A stretch of 64,000 nt of DNA from Rickettsiales bacterium UBA4311. Lineage in GTDB: Bacteria; Pseudomonadota; Alphaproteobacteria; Rickettsiales; Deianiraeaceae. Positions within the stretch are counted from its first letter, which is position 1, and each line of letters opens with the position of its first letter. The stretch covers positions 5,551 through 69,550 of the forward strand of contig DGUL01000010.1 in assembly GCA_002394665.1 (NCBI GenBank), given 5' to 3'. The notes under the pieces were generated by a model. It made no database searches. It saw nothing but the letters and a program-made list of their open reading frames with translations, and was not told the DNA's origin. This document shows, in pieces, positions 17,132-24,360 of the stretch. Made by a program: the position numbers and the translations under genes.

Positions 17132-19207
17132 TTATTGGTTGCGACGGCTGTATTCACCTGCTCGTATCGAAGCGTGTCTTAAATCGACATAGTTTTTAAA
17201 GAACTCGTTTTGATATTTTATTTTTTCTTTTGTCATTGCGGAATATCTTTCATTCAAGGTTTTTTGTTCTGCACCTTGACTTTGAAAAGTTTGTTTAGTT
17301 TCTGACGAAACATTATTAAGATAGGTTATAATTTTGTTTATAGACGAGCATATTGTTTCATATCCAGTAAATTTTAATTCCGCAGAGTTTTTCAATTCAG
17401 ACTTTAAAAGTCGAATTCTGGATAGCTCTTCAGCTTTATCGCTTTTGTCAACCATTGTTGTTGTTTCGTCTCCTTTATCATCTTTTTTTTTTATTTCATC
17501 TTGGTTTTCTCGCTCCCATTTTTCTATTTTTTTTTTTAAATCTGTTATCTTCTTGTTATCTGCTTCTATTTGTTCTTCTCTCTTTGCTTCGTTGTCGTCA
17601 TATTTGAGATCTGCTTTAATTTTATTGTCTATATTTTCCAATAAAGATATTTTTTCTTTAATGTCGCGTATAACATTTTCGTAAGCATTTGCATTATATT
17701 TTATATTGAAGTCTTCATAAATTGTTTTTTGTTCCATTATTTTCTGCAAGCAAGCTTCTATTTGATCTTTGTATTTTTTCGAAAAATCTTCAATGATACT
17801 TTGATATGTTTCAACTTTTTTCTTAGCCATTTTTGCTTCGTTGATAATGTATTGCGTGGCATCGTATTCTGCTTTCGAATTTGATGTTTCTGATTTCTTC
17901 TTTTTATTTATTAAAGATATTTCGTTGTAGCAAGCTCCATTCATAATTTCTTTTATTTTATCTTCCTCAATTCCTGTTTTATTATGTATGTCTTCTGTAT
18001 CAATTGTGCTATCTTTGCCATCACCTACGTATTTTGTTGCAATAATTGAAGCTTTATTTGTATTTTTAATCTTATCTTTTATGTCTTCCAATATTTTTCC
18101 AGTAAAAAATGCTCTTTTTTCAGCTATATCGCTTTTGTCTTTAAGATCTCCGGAAAGATCGAAAGCTTTATTTGTGGCTTGTGCTCCAACTATACGCATA
18201 AAATTTGTTGCAAAATCCGCGACATTTACAGAGCTTTTATTGAGTTTTTTAACCATTTCTTCTATTTTCTTGAAAGATTCCTTTTCTTTTTGAGTTAATT
18301 TTAACGAGAGTATAGTATTTTTTAGTGAACCATAGGTATTGATAATCTGTTTAGTTATTTCTTCCTTTTCTTCTCTTGTTTTTGCTTTGTTGAAATCGTT
18401 GCATAATCTTGAAAGTGCATCTGTGTCTTCTGAAAAGTCAGAAGTAGCCTCATAAAGATCTTTATATACAGAGGATATTTTTCTAAAAAAATCAAGGATA
18501 GCACGTATCCAACTTTCTATTGCACCCATTTCGTTCATTCTGTTTATTACATTTGTATTTATTGTGTTTATTCTTTCCTTAATGTCTGAACTATTCATAT
18601 TTTCAGGAGTGATTGATTGTTTTAATAGTGATATCATTTTTCTGTAAAAAGCTTTCGTTTCATCGTATTTATAGTCTTTGTTCTCTATTTTGTCTTTTGT
18701 TTTTTTTAAAAATTTTTCTAATTCGTCTTTTATGTCGTCGTAGTCGTTAATATCTATATTGCCTTTTGCATCCATATTCGTTATCAGCAATGACAATATT
18801 CTCGCTATTCCAGGCTCTGCTTCTGTTCCTTCCTCAAAATTATTTTGGTTAAATTTTAGCTCCTTTGATTTTTTTTGAAACTCTTTGTTTATATTATCAG
18901 ATTTTGTTGCCCATTCTGTATCTTGTTTTTCTTTAATGCTTTTCATTGCTTGGTCTGTTTCTATGGTGATTTTTCTTAAATCATTTATCGCTGTAGATGT
19001 TTCTTTTTCTTTTTCTTTTATATTTTTCATTAAATCTTGGAAAACAGCATCATCTGTATTCATTAGTTTGTTTAAAACTTCTGTATTGTCTTGCAACATT
19101 TCTGGAAAATGTCTTCTGTTTGGATCGCTTGCCAAATTGAATTGATTTACATAAGGCAACATTGCCGGATTTATATATGGATTGTTGCCACCGGGTATTT
19201 GAGACAC
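17132..19207 (-). CDS. Long coiled-coil protein of unknown function
   Basis: 691 residues, almost entirely charged and predicted helical, with heptad-like stretches (IKEKEKETSTAINDLRKITIETDQA..., IEADNKKITDLKKKIEKWERENQDE). No signal peptide and no membrane helix. The N-terminal 30 residues are different: Pro/Asn-rich (SQIPGGNNPYINPAMLPYVNQ), as in the flexible leaders of some secreted effectors. It lies tail-to-tail with the 16150 membrane protein and divergent from rplY with about 128 bases between. Function unknown; a structural or secreted role is possible. Confidence 0.7.
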   Translation of the reverse strand: MSQIPGGNNPYINPAMLPYVNQFNLASDPNRRHFPEMLQDNTEVLNKLMNTDDAVFQDLMKNIKEKEKETSTAINDLRKITIETDQAMKSIKEKQDTEWATKSDNINKEFQKKSKELKFNQNNFEEGTEAEPGIARILSLLITNMDAKGNIDINDYDDIKDELEKFLKKTKDKIENKDYKYDETKAFYRKMISLLKQSITPENMNSSDIKERINTINTNVINRMNEMGAIESWIRAILDFFRKISSVYKDLYEATSDFSEDTDALSRLCNDFNKAKTREEKEEITKQIINTYGSLKNTILSLKLTQKEKESFKKIEEMVKKLNKSSVNVADFATNFMRIVGAQATNKAFDLSGDLKDKSDIAEKRAFFTGKILEDIKDKIKNTNKASIIATKYVGDGKDSTIDTEDIHNKTGIEEDKIKEIMNGACYNEISLINKKKKSETSNSKAEYDATQYIINEAKMAKKKVETYQSIIEDFSKKYKDQIEACLQKIMEQKTIYEDFNIKYNANAYENVIRDIKEKISLLENIDNKIKADLKYDDNEAKREEQIEADNKKITDLKKKIEKWERENQDEIKKKDDKGDETTTMVDKSDKAEELSRIRLLKSELKNSAELKFTGYETICSSINKIITYLNNVSSETKQTFQSQGAEQKTLNERYSAMTKEKIKYQNEFFKNYVDLRHASIRAGEYSRRNQ

Positions 19208-19335
19208 AAAAACTTGCCACTATTTTATATTTTTTGATTTGTTTTTCAAGTTTCTTAATTTTAAATTTAAAATGTCGGAAGTCTTATTTCTTGACTTTTA
19301 CATTTTTATACTTTGTTTTGCCTTGCTTTTGTAAG

Positions 19336-19998
19336 ATGCAGGCTTTTAGCACTATAAATGCGACGGAAAGAAATGTCGGTAAGAAGAGTTCTGTGAAGAA
19401 TTTGTTAAAGAACAAAATGGTTCCTGGTGTAATTTATCTAAAAAGTGGTAATTCTGTGAGTGTTTCAGCTTCTTTTAACGAGATGAATGCAATAGCAAAT
19501 GATCCTTCCGGAAAGGCGAGACTTTATGAAGTAAAGCTTGGTGGTAAGAGTATTTATTGTATTTTAAAAGATATGCAATTTATGCAAATTGTTGATACGC
19601 CGAGACACTTTGATTTGATGCAAGTTGAAGCAGAGGATATCGTGAGGGTCAATATTCCTATTCGTGTTTTAAATAAAGAGATTTGTCCTGGTGTGAAGAG
19701 TGGTGGCGATATTTATAGGTTGGTTTATAATGTTGATTTGAAGTGTAAGGCCAATGATATACCTTATGCAATAGAGATAGATGTTAAAGATTGTCAAATG
19801 GGGACTAAGATATTTTTATCTGATGTGAAGTTAGCAGATGGTTGCCAAATTATAAACAACCCTCTCTTGATACGTGTTGCTGGTAAGAGAGTTATAAAGG
19901 AGACTGAAGCCGTCGCAGACGCAACAACAACCAGTGAAGCAACGGAAGGAAATGTGACAGATACTGGGAATGCTGCAACCGAAGAAGAGAAGAAGTAG
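19336..19998 (+). CDS. rplY: 50S ribosomal protein L25, long (CTC/TL5) form
   Basis: 220 residues from ATG 19336. The N-terminal domain, with NLLKNKMVPGVIYLKSG and a downstream YCILKDMQFMQIVDTPRHFDLMQV, is the 5S-rRNA-binding L25 fold (VPgV-Y, D-Q-h-v-d-HvDf). The C-terminal TL5 domain follows (VNIPIRVLNKEICPGVKSGGDIYRLVYNVDLKC). The last about 30 residues are Thr/Ala/Glu-rich and disordered, as often seen in alphaproteobacterial L25. An in-frame open extension to 19162 lacks similarity and overlaps the divergent gene, so I rejected it. Confidence 0.93.
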   Translation: MQAFSTINATERNVGKKSSVKNLLKNKMVPGVIYLKSGNSVSVSASFNEMNAIANDPSGKARLYEVKLGGKSIYCILKDMQFMQIVDTPRHFDLMQVEAEDIVRVNIPIRVLNKEICPGVKSGGDIYRLVYNVDLKCKANDIPYAIEIDVKDCQMGTKIFLSDVKLADGCQIINNPLLIRVAGKRVIKETEAVADATTTSEATEGNVTDTGNAATEEEKK

Positions 19999-20003
19999 AT
20001 GTT

Positions 20004-20150
20004 ATGGTACTCTTTTTTTTATTTGTTTTGGTTATTTTACTTTTTGGTTTTATTTTTGCAAAGCTTGACACATTGAGTAAAGCAAATAAAATTATGCGAG
20101 ATGAGATTTTGGAACTACGTGAAAAATTGGGAGCTATTTCCAAGGAGTAG
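20004..20150 (+). CDS. 48-residue single-pass membrane protein
   Basis: ATG 20004 to TAG 20148-20150, five bases after rplY. It encodes one hydrophobic helix (VLFFLFVLVILLFGFIFA) followed by a short amphipathic segment, KLDTLSKANKIMRDEILELREKLG, with coiled-coil spacing. Its last codons contain AAGGAG, which serves as the ribosome-binding site of the next gene, so the two are likely translationally coupled. No family recognised. Confidence 0.55.
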   Translation: MVLFFLFVLVILLFGFIFAKLDTLSKANKIMRDEILELREKLGAISKE

Positions 20151-20154
20151 GTTT

Positions 20155-21540
20155 TTGTGCTTTTGGTGTTCTTCCCTGTTTTGGTTTCTTTTAAGCTTCT
20201 TATTTCTGTATTTCTTTCCTTCTATTATTGTTTCCGCGGATGTCGTAGAGACGGTTGATACCATCTATCAGCAAGCTGAAAATAATGGTATTGCGGAAGC
20301 TATTTGTAAAGCAATTGATATTGGCAAAATTTTTATGGTTCCACTTTTTGCCATAATGTTTTGTATATATGGATTTAGAGCTTTTCAGGGCGATGGTGCG
20401 AAATGGTCAACTTTTATAACTTTTGCAATAGGAATGGCCGCTTTTAATAGTGCAGGGACATTTCTTGAATGGTTTATGCCGAAGATGGGCTTGAATTATG
20501 GTTGTAAATGTGCTATTGAAAGAGATATACGTGATACAAATGGAGTAATCAAAACTTATCCAACTGGTTTAAATTACGACTGTTCTATGGGAACAACAGA
20601 TTATTATTCATTGCACGGATTATTAAATGGTGATATAGGACAACAGGCGATGGCAAAAAGAGAGGAAATCACAATGTTGAAAGCCATTGTTGCTTCATAC
20701 GAGAGTCTTTTTAATGAAGTAGATATTCTTGCAACAAAAATGAGTGAAAAACAAAGTGAAGTTAACGCATACAGAAATACTTACGAAAGTGCCACTGCAA
20801 TACACAGTGCTTACAACGGAAGCGATATTTTGAATGGATATGAACAATTAAAATCCGTACTCTTGGCTAAGCAAGACGCGATGAATAATGCTCAACGTGA
20901 GTTTGATGAGGTTGATTTACAGATGAATAAAATAGATGCCCAAATAAATGAGCTTAAAAATAAAATATCAAAGCAGGAAAATGCCGTTCGAATTGCTCAT
21001 AACAATTATGATGACGCCGTCACTACTCTTAATAATTATAAAAAACAAAATAATCCAAATTCTAGCTCTGTTGCCGTTTTTACAAGTCTTGCGAATAATG
21101 CTGAGAATATACTTAGAAATGAGGAATCTCTTTTGCTTGATTATAAAAAAGAGTTAGAAAATTTGGAGATTAGAAAGAGAGGTAAAGCAGCTTTATTTGA
21201 TAAGGACAACAATATGATTGAAAATGAGATTATCAGTTTGGAAGCAAGACTTGTCAATGTCAGGACTGCTTTGAGTAATGTAAAAGAAGAATATAAACAA
21301 GCTTTGAAAAATCTTGAAGAGTACGAGATGAAAGTTGAAATGAAGGCTTACTTGACGGCTAAGAATGATATGTCGTCATCATTAAGTAATTACAACAAAA
21401 GCCAAATAGAATATAATAATCTTTTGACAAAATGGCAGGTAAAGAAGCAAAAATTGGATAGTATGACAAGCTCTTACACGGAAGCAAAGTCAAAGATTGC
21501 TACTTTACAAGTTGAATTGGCACAATTAACGCCCTCTTAG
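20155..21540 (+). CDS. Pilin (VirB2/TrbC)-like membrane domain fused to a coiled coil
   Basis: I place the start at TTG 20155, seven bases after AAGGAG; an upstream in-frame ATG at 20101 lies inside the preceding gene. The product has about 461 residues: a signal-like helix (LFWFLLSFLFLYFFPSIIVSA), then two helices (near 53-75, GKIFMVPLFAIMFCIYGFRAF; near 82-104, FITFAIGMAAFNSAGTFLEWF) with the spacing of VirB2/TrbC type IV secretion pilins. After these comes a Cys/Tyr loop (NYGCKCAIE...NYDCSMG) and about 290 residues of coiled coil. Resemblance to VirB2 rests on topology and is tentative. No other type IV secretion gene is in the window. Confidence 0.6.
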   Translation: MCFWCSSLFWFLLSFLFLYFFPSIIVSADVVETVDTIYQQAENNGIAEAICKAIDIGKIFMVPLFAIMFCIYGFRAFQGDGAKWSTFITFAIGMAAFNSAGTFLEWFMPKMGLNYGCKCAIERDIRDTNGVIKTYPTGLNYDCSMGTTDYYSLHGLLNGDIGQQAMAKREEITMLKAIVASYESLFNEVDILATKMSEKQSEVNAYRNTYESATAIHSAYNGSDILNGYEQLKSVLLAKQDAMNNAQREFDEVDLQMNKIDAQINELKNKISKQENAVRIAHNNYDDAVTTLNNYKKQNNPNSSSVAVFTSLANNAENILRNEESLLLDYKKELENLEIRKRGKAALFDKDNNMIENEIISLEARLVNVRTALSNVKEEYKQALKNLEEYEMKVEMKAYLTAKNDMSSSLSNYNKSQIEYNNLLTKWQVKKQKLDSMTSSYTEAKSKIATLQVELAQLTPS

Positions 21541-21607
21541 TGAAGTTTAAAATTTTTATTTATTGAAAATAATACATCTTGTACGATGTGTAATGTGTTT
21601 TGCAGTT

Positions 21608-22273
21608 ATGTCGTTGTTTTTAGAAAAACTTGGAGTTAAAAACATAATTTGGGACGTCGATGGAACCCTTGCGAATTTAAACCATGCATATTATTGTTTC
21701 ATAAAAAATCATCCAAGATTTAAAGAGTTTTTTAAAAAATATAGATATTGCGATTTGGGTAAAGCACTTCCGGTTGAGAGGAAAAAGTATGGTGCAATGG
21801 AATTAAAAAATCATCCAATTCTTGGAGAAGAGCTTGACAAAGCTTTTTGCGAAAGCGATGAGTACTACTTTGATAGACCGCTTTACTATGGCACGGAAAA
21901 AGTTTTAAAAGAACTAAATAAACAAGGCTATAAGCAATTTATTTTGTCCGCTGGGTTTGACATTCAAAAAAAACAGAAGCTTTTAAATTTGCTCTTTAAA
22001 GATTTTCCATTTATAAAGCTTGAAATAGTAAAGCACGATTCCAGAGGTATGCACGAAGGAAATACCAAAGAAGACAGGATTAAAGAGCTACTGCAAAAAT
22101 ATAATTTGTCGGCCAGCGAAACACTATTAGTTGATGATAGGCTTTATAATATAAAAGCTGGACTTTCCGCTGGTATAAAAGTCGTTCGTTTTAGAAGTGA
22201 ATTTACAACTCCTTTGACAGAAGATTTAAAAGGTGTGATTGAAGTAGAGGACATTAGAGAGTTTTTGAAGTAA
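21608..22273 (+). CDS. HAD-superfamily hydrolase (phosphoglycolate-phosphatase-like)
   Basis: About 221 residues from ATG 21608 (MSLFLEKLGVKN); an in-frame start at 21563 adds a short hydrophobic leader. HAD motif I is IIWDVDGTLANL, motif II is the ILSAGF segment, motif III contains the Lys near KHDSRG, and motif IV is LLVDDRLYNIKAGLSAGIKVVRF. The cap between motifs I and II is helical (type C1). Such enzymes dephosphorylate small metabolites such as phosphoglycolate; the actual substrate cannot be read from the sequence. Confidence 0.82.
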   Translation: MSLFLEKLGVKNIIWDVDGTLANLNHAYYCFIKNHPRFKEFFKKYRYCDLGKALPVERKKYGAMELKNHPILGEELDKAFCESDEYYFDRPLYYGTEKVLKELNKQGYKQFILSAGFDIQKKQKLLNLLFKDFPFIKLEIVKHDSRGMHEGNTKEDRIKELLQKYNLSASETLLVDDRLYNIKAGLSAGIKVVRFRSEFTTPLTEDLKGVIEVEDIREFLK

Positions 22274-22323
22274 AAAAAACTTATGTTTGCATTGTAATTT
22301 GTTTTTGTTAAAATCAACTCGAT

Positions 22324-22869
22324 ATGTCTGTTATAAACGATGCAGATTTAAAGAATAAAGCGGAGCGTGAATACGATAATAGCAAAGAGTCGTTCGCGAC
22401 GACGGCTATATTGGGTATTTCATCAGGTATTTTTTTAACATTTGGTATTTTTGGTTTTTCCGGTGCCTTGGATTTTTTACCTATAGCAGGAAGTTCTAAT
22501 GCTGTACCTGTTTTTTGCGTCGCGTTAGCCGTCGCATCAGCATTGGGAGCCGTTTTTTGTTATTCCAATACAATTGATGAAAACAAAAAAATTAAGGAAA
22601 ATATTTTCAAGAAATACAAAGAAGTTGAAGACGACAGAAATCGTGAAATAGAAAAGAAAAAGCGTATTAACAGACTGATAGACATTGACAATGTAAAAAC
22701 ACTGAAACAACAAAGTGTGTTGAATTTGGTAAAAGAAGTAGATCCTGATTTGGAAGGACATTTTAAAAATAAAAGAAAAGAAGAACGAAAGCAAAAGCAA
22801 GTTCTAATAGATGTTAATCAGAATCTGTCTACAGATAATGAACTTGATAATATAAACCGAATAAATTAG
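22324..22869 (+). CDS. Hypothetical two-helix membrane protein with charged tail
   Basis: 181 residues. Two membrane helices (about residues 27-50, TTAILGISSGIFLTFGIFGFSG, and about 59-82, VPVFCVALAVASALGAVFCYS) form a hairpin; the remaining about 100 residues are strongly charged and helical (KKYKEVEDDRNREIEKKKRIN...), so cytoplasmic. No family recognised. Its TAG stop overlaps the folC stop by four bases in the convergent direction. Confidence 0.6.
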   Translation: MSVINDADLKNKAEREYDNSKESFATTAILGISSGIFLTFGIFGFSGALDFLPIAGSSNAVPVFCVALAVASALGAVFCYSNTIDENKKIKENIFKKYKEVEDDRNREIEKKKRINRLIDIDNVKTLKQQSVLNLVKEVDPDLEGHFKNKRKEERKQKQVLIDVNQNLSTDNELDNINRIN

Positions 22870-24218
22870 TAATTCTGTATATTATTTTTTATATCTCTCG
22901 CAATATAAAGACTTCCAGTGCAGATTAAAAGGGTTTTTTTTTTAAAAAATTTGCTGGTTTTTTCAATGACTTCGCCAATATTGTAAGCTATTGTTGTTTT
23001 TAGCCCTATTTTTCTACCAGCTTCTTCAATGTTTTCAGGTGGTTCAGGTATACTCTCAAGGTTTGCTCTTGTTGCAATTAAAAGATCTACAATTGGCTTG
23101 TTGTTTTGTAAAAATTCTTTCAAAAAAACTTCATTATCCGCACCTTTTGTTCTTGCGACAGCTATGGCAATTTTATAATCTTGTTTTGTTTGCTTAAAGT
23201 CTTTTATCCAGTTTGCAAGTGCGTGAGAAGCGAGTTGATTATGTGCTCCATCAACATAAAAAAGACTTTCTTTTGGCAATTGTTTTAATAGTATTTCATC
23301 AGTAATCTGTTGCATTCTTACAATATGAAAAGTATTTTTTATTCCTTCATTTATAGTTTTAATAGAAACTTTATCGCATTTACAAGCTAAACAAGTAGTT
23401 ATAGCACAGGCACAATTTACAAGTTGATAATCTCCTGACATATTTGGGGCTTGGAATGGAAAAAGACAATCAAATGTCTTGTTTTCATATATTGGTTGGC
23501 TTGGTTCGTCTTCGTTGAGAAAGGCTTCATAATTATCTTGATAGCTGTAAAAGTTTTCTACTTCAAATTTTTCTGCAATGTTTTTTAAAACTTGTTTTAC
23601 TTCTTTGCATTGTGAAGATAAAATTACATTTTTAACACCTTTTTTTATCAAAAAACTTTTGTTATAAGCGACTTCTTCAACGGAATTTCCCAAAAATTTT
23701 TTGTGGTCTATATGTATTGGTGTAAAAACGCAAGCTATTGGTGGGTTATCATCAAAAACATTTGTTGCATCGTTTATTGCCCCCATTCCGACCTCAATAA
23801 CATTAAAATCGGCATCATTTCTGGCCATAATATCAAAAGCCGTGCAAGTCATTGCTTCAAACATAGCCGGTTCAATAGGATTGTCTTTATGTTTCCCTTC
23901 TTCACATATAATCCTGATCTTTTCTGTTGTCATAAAAATTTCTTCGTCGCTTACTTGTTTGCCGTTTAATAAAATTCTTTCATTACATTCAAATATATGT
24001 GGCGATGTGTAAGTATTAACTTTATATCCACTCGCAAGCAGAATATTTGAAATATATAACGCAGTTGAACCTTTGCCTTTTGTTCCAGTAATGTGAATAA
24101 TATTTTTCATTTTATTTTGCGGGCTGCCAAGTTGATAGAGAATTGTTTTTGTTCTTTTTATAGTATCTTTAAAATCTTTATTTGGACCTGTATAAATTGG
24201 CCAGTGTGGAATTATCAT
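22866..24218 (-). CDS. folC: Folylpolyglutamate/dihydrofolate synthase FolC
   Basis: A 450-residue Mur-ligase-type enzyme that adds glutamate to dihydropteroate and folates. It carries the P-loop ITGTKGKGSTALYIS, the YTSPHIFECNERI omega-loop region, FNVIEVGMGAINDATNVF, HIDHKKFLG and the C-terminal VDGAHNQLA. The starting IYTGPNKDF... is less typical than the common RL-G---P--R---LL--LG-P but leads into it (RTKTILYQLGSPQNKMKNI). With folD and the folA remnant it shows an active but eroding folate pathway. Confidence 0.92.
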   Translation of the reverse strand: MIIPHWPIYTGPNKDFKDTIKRTKTILYQLGSPQNKMKNIIHITGTKGKGSTALYISNILLASGYKVNTYTSPHIFECNERILLNGKQVSDEEIFMTTEKIRIICEEGKHKDNPIEPAMFEAMTCTAFDIMARNDADFNVIEVGMGAINDATNVFDDNPPIACVFTPIHIDHKKFLGNSVEEVAYNKSFLIKKGVKNVILSSQCKEVKQVLKNIAEKFEVENFYSYQDNYEAFLNEDEPSQPIYENKTFDCLFPFQAPNMSGDYQLVNCACAITTCLACKCDKVSIKTINEGIKNTFHIVRMQQITDEILLKQLPKESLFYVDGAHNQLASHALANWIKDFKQTKQDYKIAIAVARTKGADNEVFLKEFLQNNKPIVDLLIATRANLESIPEPPENIEEAGRKIGLKTTIAYNIGEVIEKTSKFFKKKTLLICTGSLYIARDIKNNIQNY

Positions 24219-24360
24219 TTTCGGAAAAATTTTAAGTAAAAGCTAAAAAACAAGTTTTAAATAAAACCAAATAGAAATAAATAACATAAAAGTGGTAAGA
24301 ATATAAACTTGCAAATTATTTTTAATAAAAAAGATTAACTTGGATTTTAGTTATTTTTTT

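Noticed and set aside
19162..19335. In-frame upstream extension of rplY
   Set aside because: It overlaps the start of the divergent 17132-19207 gene and shows no similarity to L25; the ATG at 19336 starts just before the conserved domain.
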